The notes: generated from the letters alone by a model not told the origin. A stretch of DNA of 64,000 nucleotides from Sorex araneus (GCF_027595985.1 NC_073313.1:105047052-105111051), one strand, 5' to 3'. Shown: positions 11,450 through 23,900, numbered from the stretch's first letter. Numbers and translations: made by a program.

Positions 11450-11632
11450 TGAGTCTGTAGAGATCTCACAGCAGGTAGGGGCCTTGCCTTGCACACAGCT
11501 GACCCAGGTTTGATCCCCAGCATTTCATATGGTCCCACAATCTCCACCAAGAGTAATTCCTGAGTGCAGAGCCAGGAGTAAGTCTTGAGCACTGCCAGGT
11601 GTGACCCAAATTCAAAAGGAGAAAAGAAAAGA
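11450..11632 (+). mobile_element. SINE inserted in unit 2 of the tandem array
   Basis: 'cacagcaggtaggggccttg', 'atatggtcccacaatctcca' and 'gccaggtgtgacccaaattc' plus an A-rich tail. The array unit resumes right after it ('attcatagcctatgcc'). Confidence 0.88.
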
Positions 11633-12445
11633 AATTCATAGCCTATGCCAAGCATGGAGGGGCCACTGGGTGTGCTGCCTGTAGGAGGTTTTGTAGTGAT
11701 CATGTAGCAATTTTCCATATCACCTTTCAGCAGTAGGCAGCGTTATTTTGGGACGCAAGAGCCAAGATGTTCTGGGCTCAAGATGTGCCTGCGGTCATCT
11801 TGTCTGTACACTGTGAAAGGAGAGTAATTGTGTTGTCTTTGTAGCCCACACCACTACTGATGATGAGAGTGGGTGGTAAAGGACAGATTTTAGAGGTAGG
11901 AGGATAATTAAGGAGAATTTTATGACAATAGCTCAAAGAAATGATTAGCGCTCTGACTAAGGAGTTCTCCGGCTCCACAAACATCACTGTATTACAGAAA
12001 AAAAAATCTTTAGTGGGGTTGAAAAGATAAGGAGGGCAGGACTAAATATCTGTATGACAGCTGTGAATGTATACGGCAGGGTGAGGGAAGATGTACAGTC
12101 AGTGTTAACTCACCTAGAGTCAATGTGGTAATGATAGCAACATTAACAAAAGAAGAGGAAATCAGGGGTGGAGATGATGAGTTTGTCGTTAAATATACTG
12201 AGTTTATGGTAACAAGTAGTGACCTGGACATGCCAAGCATGGAGGAAGGACACCCCTCCCCATCCAATTCAGTGGCAAACATTTACTGAATATGTACTAT
12301 CTCCCAGTTGCTGTGTTAAAGATAGAGGCAAGGCAAACATAGCTGCTGACCTCCACCACTCCTGTCTGAGTCACATTAGACTTTAACAAGAACACTCATA
12401 CAAGATCAGTGGTATGATAGAATTATACACACACCCATATATATG

Positions 12446-12682
12446 TAGCACTGTAGCACAGTCATCCCGTTGCTCATCGATTTGCTTGAGCAGGCACCAG
12501 TCACGTGTCCATTGTGAGACTTGTTACTGTTTTTGGCATATCCAATACACCATGGGGAGCTTGCCAGGCTCTGCCGTGAGGGTGGGATACTCTTGGTAGC
12601 ATGCCGGGCTCTCTGAGAGGGGCAGAGGAATAGAACCCAGGTTGTGCACAGCAAGAGTCTTACCTGCTGTGCTATCACTCAT
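12446..12682 (-). mobile_element. Second-type SINE, minus strand, with GTAGCACT-repeat tail
   Basis: Begins 'gtagcactgtagcacagtca', then 'catcgatttgcttgagcagg', 'ttactgtttttggcatatcc' and 'tgctgtgctatcactc'. The tail is a short tandem repeat, not poly(T). Confidence 0.9.
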
Positions 12683-12934
12683 ACATAACAAATTCCATAT
12701 ATATGTATATGTGTATATATATGTAGATCACAATGGGAACATAGAGGGCCAATTGTATTTAAACAGGTGAGAATTGCAGAGCCAGTGATTTTGGGCAGGG
12801 GGGACTCCCGTGTGATGCTCAGGAGATCTGAGGGATCCCTTCAGTAGTTCTTGCCAACTGGCTGTCAGTATGATGAAAGGGACAGATGTGGAGGTGAGGC
12901 TGTTTAGTCCCAGTGGTTCTGAGGCTATCTGGGC

Positions 12935-13088
12935 CATGACAGCACTGCTGGGGACCTCCAGAGTTCTACTGATATGTGGTTAAAGACCTCCAGGGCGCTG
13001 ATGTTGAAAGACTATGCAGTACCAGTAATCGAACCTAGATGAGGGCACGCCTAGCATACACAGTAACTACTATACTATCTCCTGGCCT
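12935..13088 (-). mobile_element. Very degenerate SINE, minus strand
   Basis: Only the 5' half is clear: 'gtaccagtaatcgaacctag' and 'ctatactatctcctggcc'. 12683-12934 upstream shows a short (TATA)n stretch and nothing else. Confidence 0.5.
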
Positions 13089-13255
13089 CAGAAGCAATGA
13101 TCTTTGAGCAAGAATTGGAAAGAGAAGTAGAAATTGGTTACTAAAGAAGGAAATAATCTTCTGGTGCCAAGACAGTCTGGATCCAGAGCCCAGGCCTTGT
13201 AAGTGTATGCCATAATAGGAACAGTGTGTGGTCTGAATGGAGGACTAAAGATTAG

Positions 13256-13430
13256 GGGCCGGAGCCATAGCACTGCGAATAGGGCATTTTCCTTGCACAT
13301 GGCTGACCCGGGTTCGAATCCCAGCATCCCATATGGTACTCCGAGCACCACCAGGAGTAATTCCTGAGTGCAGAGCCAGGAGTAACCCCTGTGCAGTGCC
13401 AGGTGTGACCCAAAAAGAAAAAAAAATAAT
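13256..13430 (+). mobile_element. Young SINE, plus strand
   Basis: Near-consensus 'ggggccggagccatagcact', 'gggttcgaatcccagcatcc' and 'aggtgtgacccaaaaag' with an A-rich tail. The open frames on its - strand are SINE-derived. Confidence 0.95.
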
Positions 13431-13539
13431 ACAGGGTAACAATAAAGACGAGTGGCACGAAAGAGGTCATGGTTCACAGAATCTGAAGGCCCATTTTATT
13501 CTACTAGACCAGGAAGGTGCTAGAATGTTAGATTTAAAG

Positions 13540-13740
13540 GCACCAACTCCTTTGGTTCCAATCCCATCTCTGCCATACTCTAGCTGGGTGGCCTTGAGCC
13601 AGTCACTGAGTCACTTTACTGGGGTTAATACCATATGTCAAGTAAGAAAATTGGTACCTGCCTCACAGGATGGATTTGAGAACTGGGACAGCTAATAGAT
13701 GTCAACTGATTAGACTAGTACTTGGCTTACCAAAAATGTT
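13540..13740 (+). mobile_element. MIR element, plus strand
   Basis: Order matches the MIR consensus from memory: 'ggttccaatcccatctctgc', 'tagctgggtggccttgagcc', 'cctgcctcacaggat'. Ancient mammalian tRNA-SINE. Confidence 0.75.
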
Positions 13741-13825
13741 AAGGAGAGGTTACTCCAAGGGTCGGGTTACATGTAATAATGCATGGCACCATTCTGCACT
13801 ATACACCAGCTGTAGGTTCAAAAAG

Positions 13826-14002
13826 ACACTCCTTTTTTGTTGCTTTTGGTCTACAACTAGCTGCACTCATGGCTTACAACCAGCTCTGCACTCAGCTGTC
13901 ACTTGCGTGGGGCTTGGGGGACCATATGGGTTGCTGGGGATAGAACCCAGGTTAGCTGCATGCAAGCCATGCCCTCTACCTATTGTACTATCTCCCAGAC
14001 TC
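13826..14002 (-). mobile_element. SINE, minus strand
   Basis: 'gggggaccatatgggttgct', 'tagctgcatgcaagccatgc' and 'tattgtactatctcccaga' in reversed order. Confidence 0.82.
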
Positions 14003-15107
14003 TCAAAAAGACACACTTAAGTGAAAAGTATCTGAGTTTCCAGATAGTCTCAGCAAGACTCTGGGGAGATGATTCCTTTATTCTCACATGAGTGAGAGTT
14101 CCACAAGAGAATAACATTGTCTGCTTTGGAAAGATTGATTCAATTTAGGAAGAGTGTGGAGTCTGAGAAACAAAAATAGAATGGCCAGATTGCAGCTCTC
14201 CATTCATTTAGGATCTAAGGAAGCTTTTATTGAGACATCCTACCCTAGAAAGTGCAAATAAACTAAAACTAAGGTTGCTGCGTGACAAACTGTATTTTCT
14301 CCCATTTAAGTAAGAAACAGAAAATTGGCCAGCCAGGGTCTTAGAGGATGAAAGAGGAGACTCAGGCCTGGTGGCAATTGTGCTGCGGGGGTGGTGGTGG
14401 GGTGGAGGATTTGGAGCAACCTGCTGGAGAGGGCTAACAATTGGAAATGCAGCCTTGCCTCGTTAATGAAGCATATCTGGCCCCCTGAGCTTTGACAATC
14501 TTAAGCAAACCACTGTCTGTTCCTCCGTCTTCTAAAATTCTGCCTGAATGGTCCTTGAAAGGTTTTCTGGAATTACTTTGTTTCCCTCTGTGGCTGCTCT
14601 TGCTCTGTGCGCTGATGAAATGGACTTGAGCCTTCACTGCCAGGCAGCACAGAGGTTTCACTTCACAGAACTGACTTTGAATCTTTTTTCACCATTTCTT
14701 AGCTGCACGATATTGAACATGTCGCTAAAAATGTCTCTGAGGAACTGGATTGTATAGATTGAAGGTGCTCATCTTGCATATACTATCCCCAAATTGATGC
14801 CTGGACACCACTATGTGTGTCCCCAAATACCATCCCCCAATTCTCTGAGTCTTAAGTTATCTATGTAATGGGAATTAAAAATGATAGGATATAAAGTACT
14901 ATAAAGGATATAAAGTAATTGGCTCATTGAGTTCCTTTAAAGGTGTACATTTTTTTCTCCTTTCTTGCCCTTTAAACCTGGACACCCTCAAGGACCTCTG
15001 TTGTCATTTTAGCCACTCAGTGGAGCTTCATGCCACCTAATGTCAACAGAAGTCAAGATGGAAAGAGGGAGAAATCAGTACATGAGAAGACAATGAAAAA
15101 TAGTGGA
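14003..15107. other. Intronic sequence without recognised features
   Basis: Ordinary non-repetitive sequence. Short open frames (75 and 69 codons) overlap on opposite strands near 14434-14757 without homology or splice support. A G-rich patch 'gcgggggtggtggtggggtg' sits at 14385-14404. Confidence 0.6.
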
Positions 15108-15355
15108 TTGAACTGGGGAAATAGCTCAGAGGGTTTAAGAAAAGTTGAAGCCCCCAAGTTTAATCCCTCATCCCCTTTGTCGCTTCACGCTGACACCACC
15201 TCATGAAGCCCTGGTGGCCACAGCACTGCTTGACCCGAAAACACCACAGCACTGGGCCCAGGTGCTGAGTCATCCAGCAGGTCCAGGTGGGCCAATTATC
15301 TCCAGGAGTGACCCCTCCCCCAGACTCCTTGAGTGCCCTCCCCCAATAAACTTAT
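15108..15355 (+). mobile_element. Possible decayed SINE, plus strand
   Basis: 'gaactggggaaatagctcag' resembles a tRNA A box region, and 'ctccaggagtgacccctccc' resembles the SINE body, but the middle is unlike the main family. Confidence 0.4.
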
Positions 15356-16175
<820 letters not shown>

Positions 16176-16849
16176 TGACTTTCCAGATGTCAGAATTTTA
16201 TCCCAATGGTTCCAGCTTGAATTTGGGTCATTAAAGCATGGGGAAATGAGCACGGAGGGAGGGAGGCAAACAAGAAACCATGCTTTGGGCCTAAAGCTGA
16301 GAATCCAATACAAATGCTGGCAGGCCTGTGGGTGTTGGGAAAGTTCTGTATCTTTAATTTATTGGTGGTTAAATGAGTGTTTTTATATGCAAAAAATCAA
16401 GTGGTAAACTTTAGATAATGGGTTCTTTACTGAATGTACATTATAAGTCACCACATGTAGAAAAATAAGGGGAAAGTCATGATAGAAATATGTGTCAGAA
16501 ATATGCAAGGAACGTGATACCCCTTCAGAGGTTTGGGCTCACTCTCATAGGTATTGGGAAGGCAGTCTAGTTTCTTAAAAAGGGAGAAATTCATTTGAAG
16601 AGAAGATCAGAATGGGAGAATACTGAAGTCAAGGAAACAAGTTCTAAGGCTTATGGAAGGATCCTTGGCATGAATTCATGAAGAACCTAAACTAGAGAAG
16701 CAGAAGCCTGAATGGAAGGGAAAATCTGAAGAGATATTGCTGGAAAGGAAAAGCTAGTAATCTTATACAGATTCTAGATGAGAGCTGAGGTGAGAGAAAA
16801 CTTGTAAGCTTGTAGCCTAAGAATTGAAAATCCTGATCAAGAAGGTCAG

Positions 16850-17022
16850 GGGTTTGGGGCGGGGGTTGGTAGCGGGAGGGAAACTGGGCTCATTGGTGGT
16901 GCGAAATGTACAATGGTGCAAGGATGGGTGTTGGAACATCGTATGACTGAAACTCGGTCATGAACAGTTTGTAACTGTGTATATCACAATGACTCAATAA
17001 AAAATATATTTTTAAAAAAAGC
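16850..17022 (+). mobile_element. L1 3' UTR and tail, plus strand
   Basis: 'attggtggtgcgaaatgtac', 'aaggatgggtgttggaacat' and 'actgaaactcggtcatgaac', then AATAAA and an A-rich end. 16140-16849 and 17023-17714 around it are intronic without other recognised features. Confidence 0.85.
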
Positions 17023-17654
17023 TCAGGAAGGAAACTTCATTTATCAAAGTAGTTTTAAGCTTAAATTTTAAGTTTAAGTGTTACGTGGTCTTCTGGTCAG
17101 TATAATGGTTATAAGCTCATGCCATATGTGTAAAATGAGAAGTTATGTATGCCTGGAGGGCTAAAAAACTGTACCATGTTGGGGGATTCCAGCTAACTCA
17201 GGAACTGAAATTTTCAAAGATATGGTTCTGTGAATAAAGATATGCATAAAGACACAAAAGAACTATAGACATGGAAATTTAGTTACTCATAAAATGAAGG
17301 CACTTTTTTATTAAACATTTATCTGAAAATATGCTGGCACTAAAATGTAAGCAACGTTATCTCTGCATGGCAGGGTTTCTTTTCTTAGTTTTATTTTTGA
17401 AATGTTCTCAAATGAGCATTTATTGCTTTGAGAATCAGATAAATTAATGTTGTTAATAAAAAGAGAAGGTAGATCACCAAGGCTACAGGACCAAGCTTGT
17501 TGCAGCACAAGCGAGTGGGCTAGAGGAGGGTGAAGGACAGGCTGGCAAAGCAGACGTAGGTGGCAGTGGGAAAAGGTGAGCGGTCAGTATAGGATCATGG
17601 GCTGAATAGCTTTTGTTTCACTGCCTCTGAATCACTGCAGATCTTCAGGTTTGA

Positions 17655-17900
<246 letters not shown>

Positions 17901-18000
17901 TGAAAAGGGAGACTTTGTTTTGGTTAGGCCTATAAACAACTGAAGCTGTCACTGAAGATCCTTCCCAGCGAGGGCTCCTTCTATGTATACACTGTTTGTC

Positions 18001-18566
18001 AAGAATCCATGACCTACATTGTGGCAGTGGAAACTGGCCGGCCCTTCCCGCCTCCCTGCCCACTTGGGGTCCTGGCTATCATGACCACGCTCTGCCTCCA
18101 GGCGCCACTTCAGCCTATCAAGGGCCTTAATCCAGAGACTCCCAAAAGAATATCACAATGGATTAGCTCCCTACAGAAGTGTCTCTGGACACCAACCATC
18201 TACAATTTTAGAATTCTGGAAGTGCACAGCTGCAAAAGCAGCCATGTTATCTCTCATGATATTCCTAATAGGCTGTCACTGTTACTGTCACTGTCATCTG
18301 TCACTGTCACTGTCACTGCTCATTGATTTGCTCGAGCGGGCATCAGTAAAATGTCCATTGTGAGACTTGTCGTTACTGTTTTTGGCATATGGAATACACC
18401 ACAGGTTGCTTGCCAGGCTCTGCTGTGCGAGCAAGATACTCTTGATAGCTTGCCGGGCTCCCCAAGAGGGGCGGAGGAATTGAACCCGGGTCAGCCGCGT
18501 GCAAAGTGCTATTGCTCCAGCCCCTTATGAAAATAAAATTGAAAAAAAAAAGGAATCCATGGCCTA
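18001..18566 (+). mobile_element. Possible retroposed insert with A-rich 3' end and imperfect 16-bp flanking repeat
   Basis: 'aagaatccatgacctac' (18001) and 'aaggaatccatggccta' (18550) flank an insert that ends in an AAAATAAAATTG-type signal followed by a run of ten A (18541-18551). The insert starts with GC-rich unassigned sequence (18030-18120) and contains a minus-strand second-type SINE. A third copy of the target word lies at 19048. Confidence 0.45.
18272..18525 (-). mobile_element. Second-type SINE with (CTGTCA)n tail, minus strand
   Basis: Starts with at least six CTGTCA/CTGTTA hexamers (18280-18318), then 'cattgatttgctcgagcggg', 'ttactgtttttggcatatgg' and 'tattgctccagcccc'. Confidence 0.92.
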
Positions 18567-18802
18567 TTGAGAGTGCCAGGTTAGGAGTGAGGGAAAAATA
18601 GGCTGCCTGGAAGTTATACAGGAACACAGGAGAAGGTTCTCGAACACATTGGTGGTGCTAAAGGAAGTAAAAAAGAAAACCATAACTGCCAGTCAATAAG
18701 AATGTGTATGGGGGGTAGTAACCTTGGACCAGAGAGGACTTAAGGATGGGGGTCATGGGCACCTTGGTAGCAGGGTTGTGCCATAATTTTATACATCCAT
18801 AC

Positions 18803-18990
18803 CAGAAACTAGGGTCTAGAGAGATAGTAGAATGGGCAGGGCATTTGCCTTGCATGTGGCTGGCCAACTCGGGTTTGATCCTTGGCACCCCATATGTCCC
18901 CAAATCTTCCAGGATTGTGATCCTTGTGCATAGCATCAGGCATTCGCTATGACCACCTCTGGGTGTGGCCCAGAAAATGAACAAAACTAT
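18803..18990 (+). mobile_element. SINE, plus strand
   Basis: 'gggtctagagagatagtaga', 'tttgccttgcatgtggctgg' and 'ctctgggtgtggcccagaaa'. Confidence 0.85.
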
Positions 18991-19394
18991 TTGTTACCCA
19001 GAAACTATTGTAACCCTATTACTTAAACTATAATTAAAAATCTTTATAAAGAATCCATGGTCTGAAGGAAAATGTGAAACATTGCTAAGCAGAGTGACTC
19101 AGACATCAAGAACTACAGGATTTGCATGCCAGATTTGACCACCTCATGGCCTCTCATATACTGAAGACTTTGCCTCTAGACTCGGCGTTCCCTTCTGTTA
19201 ATTCTACCATCATTCAGGGAGTCACTAACACCATCCACGTCACTGCCCCTGGAGTACTCTGGCTGTCTTGTCTTCTGGTTTCTTCTACAATGTCTCTCAC
19301 CTTTGCTTCACATCATCCACTTGCTTCCAGAGCTGCTAAACCACTCCATCACTCAGAATTATACTTAAATCGTGTGAAAAAGAATCCCACTTTC

Positions 19395-20165
19395 TAACTT
19401 CAATCTATATATTTAAGACGGTCTGTTTTTCTTTCCTGTTACCCATAATGACTACTTCAAGTCTTTTGAACACATCTAATACTTCCAACTCTGTCACCTT
19501 CCCTGTCATGCTCAGTAGAGACAATTCAAATCCAGGGAACTAAACTTTTATAATAAAGATAAGCAATTCAGCTCTATTATCTGTTACTATTCGCATGAGC
19601 CTTCTAAGTAATATTCACCTGATGCTATTTTTTAAGTTTTATCCATGAATTGTTAATGTCTGCTAATTTGGAAAATTTTCAGCGATTATTTCTATAAATA
19701 TTTTTATACTACCTCTCTTATGAGGAGTCCAGTTGCATCCAATTCTGCGCAGTTTTTCTTGTTAGTTTTGTTTTGGGGCCACATTCTTCTGTTTTCAGAC
19801 GTGATTTCTAGAGACTGTATGGTGTTAGGGATTGAACCTAGGATCTCACACGTGGTTTGCATGTGTTCTAACCCTTTGATCTATCATCCCTTCAGCCACT
19901 TGTTATCTCTTAACATATTGAGCCTTATCTTTTTCTCTTTGGGCATATGGAATACAGTTAGAATTACTTCTAGTGTCCTTGTCCGCTAATGCTGACCTCT
20001 GGGTCAGTTCTGGGCTAGTTTCTGTTAGCTGTTTTTTTTTTCTCATTATTTCTTGTATTTTCTTGCCTCTTTGCATGCTCGTAAGTTGTGATTGGATGTC
20101 AAACATTGAGAATTTAATTGTCACTGGGTGCTATATAGTTTTATTGCTATATACATTTGCTCAAT
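19395..20165 (-). mobile_element. Possible ancient L1 (L1M-type) fragment, minus strand, with a SINE inside
   Basis: 'attatttctataaatatttt' (19686-19705) and 'gattggatgtcaaacattga' followed by 'gggtgctatatag' resemble words I recall from old mammalian L1 sequence read on the reverse strand. An old SINE (19768-19895, minus) interrupts it. Confidence 0.4.
19768..19895 (-). mobile_element. Old SINE, minus strand
   Basis: 'gttttggggccacattcttc', 'tatggtgttagggattgaac' and 'tttgatctatcatcccttcagcc' with an internal deletion. Confidence 0.65.
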
Positions 20166-20204
20166 GGGTCTGGGCACCACTCGTGATAACTTTTGAACCA
20201 AAGG

Positions 20205-20375
20205 TTCAGTATCAAGGTCTAAGGATATACCACGTCCAAGGGTCATCTGGACCAGCCCTTTCTTGCTGGGGGCCATCAGGGCTACATCTGGGGATGTTCA
20301 GAGGACTGGAAATCAGATCTGGGTGAGGCATAAGCTATGCATTCACCCTAACCATGTCCTATTTCCCAGGCCTAA
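20205..20375 (-). mobile_element. Very degenerate SINE, minus strand
   Basis: 'gggctacatctggggatgtt' and 'aggactggaaatcagatctg' fit the reversed order poorly. Confidence 0.35.
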
Positions 20376-20467
20376 ACCACTTTGGTTGTGTTAAGAAAAT
20401 TGCCCAGAGCATCCTAAGAAAGAGTAAAAAGGAAATGAAAATTTTAAAACTTGTTTGTTTATTTGTT

Positions 20468-20618
20468 TTCAGTCCACACAGACCTACAGCTTGGGTTGTT
20501 TCTCATGGCTCTGTCCTGGTGGTACTTGGTGGATCATGTGGTATTAGAGGATCAACCCTGGGCCTCCCGAACACAAAGCATGGGCACAGCCCATTGAGTT
20601 CTCTCTCTGACCCCTACA
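20468..20618 (-). mobile_element. Old SINE, minus strand
   Basis: 'tctcatggctctgtcctggt', 'ggtggatcatgtggtattag' and 'gagttctctctctgacccc'. Confidence 0.65.
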
Positions 20619-21002
20619 ATTATTTTAAATTGAAAAACTATTTTAAATTTATTTAAATATTGGGTAGGATTTCCCAACCTCCACTGTTGTGTAGGGAACT
20701 ATACCACTATTTTGATCTCTGTTACTTTGGATTTTAAAATACCTGTATTTTAAAATCAACATTTTGAAGTCTTCAAAGCTGTTTTTCTAAAATGTTGCTG
20801 ACATAGATATGGCATACCTTTGGTCTTTTATCATGCAGTTTTTCCTTGGGCAATCAGCGGGTCGTTCCAATATGAACAGTGGTGAATATCTGTTCTGGAA
20901 AATTTAAGAATATTATTTGTTAATATCCCCCATCTTTATTTTTGTATCACCCCTCTTTCTGGACTCTAAGTATATATTGACCATCTTAGATTTTCCCTCT
21001 GA

Positions 21003-21180
21003 TATTTTTGTTTGTCTTTGAACCACACCTGGTGGTGCTCAGGACAAACTACTGGCTCTGCGCCCAGGGATCACTCCTGTTGAGACTTCAGAGACTCTAT
21101 GTGGTCACAGGGATTGACTCCAAGTCAGCCACATGCAAAGGAGGTGCCTTATCTACTGTACTCTCTCTCAGGAGGATCTT
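21003..21180 (-). mobile_element. SINE, minus strand
   Basis: 'gaaccacacctggtggtgct', 'cccagggatcactcctgttg' and 'actgtactctctctcagga'. Confidence 0.8.
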
Positions 21181-21204
21181 AGTTATCATTTGAAAAGTTT
21201 CTTG

Positions 21205-21378
21205 TAGGGTTAGGAGGGAATACAGTGGGTTGAACAGTTGCCTTGCATATAGATGACCTGAGATCAATCCTCAGCACCACATATGGTCCTTGGAGCCCTG
21301 CCAGGAGTGATCACTGACCACAGAGCCAGGAGTAGGCCCTAAGCATCTGGTTGTGTGTGGCTCAAAATACAAATAAGC
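21205..21378 (+). mobile_element. SINE, plus strand
   Basis: 'gggaatacagtgggttgaac', 'atatggtccttggagccctg' and 'tgtgtggctcaaaatacaaa'. It lies head to head with the previous copy. Confidence 0.8.
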
Positions 21379-22807
21379 AAATATGTTTCTTCTGAGGACT
21401 GTATTGCCATTGTCTTGGTTTTCCTACAGATTTCTTGATTCCTTAGTTCTGTTTCTCTAGTAACCTTTGGGTTGCCTGTTTAAATTTAAGACCTAAAAAG
21501 TAAGTCAGATATCAAGGGAATGGGGACAGTTTGCTGCTTGCTCAACTTTGTTATAATGCCAGATTTTTGTGGAGAGCCTGTCTCAGTTCTTAGGTGTTTT
21601 CTCCTTTGGTCAGTTTACCATTGAAGGAATTCACCCAACCCCTGCTTCTATTAGGGGAAGAAAGGCACAAGTTACTATTCTGAGAGTCAGGGAAGGAGAG
21701 AGCTGAAGGATTGAAGACTTTTTAAAAGTACATAGTGTCAAAGGTAAGCAGACAGAAACTTCACATCTCTTGCCAGCATGAAGAAGGAGCATGGGTAGTC
21801 TGTGCTTCAGTGGTTCTGGAATTCTAGATGTTCCCCTTGCAAACCATAAATTGTTTGTGACATGAAATCAGTTTGATGTTGTTGGTTTCCTGGCCCACCT
21901 TCCTCTGGTGTGTTGTTGGTTACCACGCATCCATTTCTCTTGCTTCCAAACACTTTTTGATGGTCTGTTACTCTATGGCTTCATTTTCTCCATTTTTCTT
22001 TGCCCTCATCAGTTTATGATATTACATTCTTTATCATTTAATTACATTTCATAATATATATTTATAATAATTTAACCATCCCCACTAACTTTTCAACCCT
22101 TTTAAAATGTCTTCTACAACTGCACTATTAGAAATGTTGTTCCAAGTTCAACAAATGAACACCTTGTTTTTATATACTAGATGTTTTTGGTTTGATTTTA
22201 CTGTTTTGGTCTTACTTTGCTCTCTCGGTAGCCTCTTGCTACAGAATGGCTGTATTTTTATTCTCTCTGCCTTTAGCTTCCCTGAATATGCTTGGTTTTC
22301 TTGCTACCTACCATCTGGTTACTTTTGTCTTTTTGAGCGGCTCTTCTTTGACCTATCATTTAAATGCTATGTTCTCTGAACTCTATCTTGTTATTTTCTT
22401 TTCTAAGTATAAATTATTCCTGTTATAACTGTACTTTCTCTCAGAGCTTCAGTTCTGGTCTAGGTGTTCATGACTTCAAAATCTCTCTTAAACCTTTTTT
22501 ATTTTTCCAGAGGCACAGGTGTAGCCTATGACATAAGAGGAACAGAGAGCTATATGTGGTATGGTTTGCAAATCATATTCCCAGCTTAAGTAGAAATAGT
22601 ACTCACTTGTCTCTCATAGGTTCTGATACTTTTCTTCATCATTATTCATTGTATTACATTAAAGCAAAGTCTTGAGTTAAAATGGACTTTTAATTGGGAA
22701 AAGCATTCCCCCCTCATTATAAATGACATTCTATACCTAATAGATTTCAAATAAAGGAGCACAAGGGTGCACAAACAGACGTTCTCGCATACAATCCAAT
22801 ATAATTT
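21379..22807. other. Intronic, T-rich sequence without recognised features
   Basis: No gene or confident repeat. Two overlapping open frames (90 and 78 codons, 22107-22428) are rich in Phe, Leu and Ser, as expected of T-rich DNA. May include old L1 fragments that I cannot confirm by eye. Confidence 0.5.
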
Positions 22808-23040
22808 ATTTTTACTACTTTTTTAAAATTAAAAATGTTATTGAATCCTCATGAGAAACACAGTTACAAAATTTTACATGTTTGGATTTCACTCTTACAG
22901 TGTCCCTTCATAGTGTACATTTCCTACCACCAATGTCTCCAGTTTCCCTCCTGCCACCCTCCCTAGCCTGCCTGTATGGTAGATACTTCTCTCTCTGTTG
23001 CTCTGACCCTTCTTGCTCTCTCTCTCTTTCTTGTACTGTC
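22808..23040 (-). mobile_element. L1 3' UTR, minus strand
   Basis: 'ctcatgagaaacacagttac', 'cctaccaccaatgtctccag' and 'tttccctcctgccaccctcc' match the shrew L1 3' UTR seen elsewhere in the window. Confidence 0.82.
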
Positions 23041-23194
23041 TCAAATCCGATGTGATTTAATTCATTCTTAGTCTACAGCTAGTACTTATGTTTAGGAGTA
23101 CAATATTCAAACATAAGGTTTGAATACTACATGTTCTGCATTATATCCTCATTTGAAACTTATATCCTCATGTGAAACTTCATATATCATGGAC

Positions 23195-23363
23195 TTTTTG
23201 TCTGTTTATTTGTGTGTTTGGGTCACACCCAGCTTATTCCAGGCTCTGCACTTATGGCTCACTCCTGATGGTGCTTAGGGTACCATATTGGATATTAGGG
23301 ATTGAACCCAAGCCAGCGCATGTAAGGCAAGCAACCTGCCCACTGTACTGTTGCTCTGACCCT
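23195..23363 (-). mobile_element. SINE, minus strand
   Basis: 'gtttgggtcacacccagctt', 'taccatattggatattaggg' and 'cccactgtactgttgctctg'. Confidence 0.82.
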
Positions 23364-23534
23364 TCTTTGACTTTTCATGTAGTTGGGTTTTTAAATATAT
23401 GCTGGCTATTTTTGTTTTATAAATTAACTTTCTGTTTTGTTTACTCTCCTATTATCACTTTACTATCAGCTCATGCCTTGATACCTAAAGTCTCTCTCCA
23501 GCTGTAAACACTTCCAGCCATCCACCACATCTCA

Positions 23535-23900
23535 GCAGCTATTAATAATCATATGATTTTTTCTTTCCTTTTATTCACATAGTGTATTACATTGATGGTA
23601 GTATATTTTATCTTGCCTGCCTGGACTAAGCACGTCCCGCTTGGTCATGTCGCATTTTCATTTTGAAGCATTGTTGAATTCAATTTACTAGTAATTTTAG
23701 AGAATTTTACATCTGTGTTCATTAAAAATAATGGACTGTGGTTTTCCATTTTTGGTAATGTCCTTGGCTATTTTGGCATCTGAATATTGCTGGCCTCATA
23801 AAATATGTCTGGAAGAGTTCCTTCTTGGAATTTTTCGAAGAATCTGAGGAGACTAGGCTTAAGTTCTTTCGATATTGGGTGGTGTCCAGGAAGGTAGTGC
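23535..23900 (-). mobile_element. L1 ORF2 internal fragment, minus strand
   Basis: The word 'ttgctggcctcataaaatat' followed by 'ggaagagttccttcttggaa' is the reverse complement of a well-conserved L1 ORF2 stretch. 'tacatctgtgttcattaaaa' and 'gtagtatattttatcttgcc' upstream also fit. Not a live open frame. Confidence 0.82.

Larger units (their letters stand above)
9105..12260 (+). repeat. Array of diverged ~0.6-0.7 kb tandem repeats (partial unit, two full units, decayed unit)
   Basis: Comparing the sequence with itself reveals repeated landmarks in the same order. 'aagatgttctg' occurs at 9360 and 11764, with 'aggatgtgcatatgg' at 10908. 'agcccacag'/'acccacagc' occurs at 9442, 10974 and 11842. 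'ttaaaatgaag' occurs at 9486 and 11017. 'taaggatgcagag' occurs at 10474 and 11053. 'atagcctatgccaagcatgg' at 11638 matches 'atagtctatgccaag' at 10771 and 'acatgccaagcatggagg' at 12229. Removing the SINE/L1 insertion from unit 1 and the SINE from unit 2 leaves units of about 0.6-0.7 kb. Units differ substantially, so the duplication is old. No coding homology is recognised. Confidence 0.8.

Noticed and set aside
9105..12260. CRISPR-like or satellite array
   Set aside because: Units are 0.6-0.7 kb and strongly diverged, with no short direct repeats and spacers; this is a eukaryotic tandem duplication.
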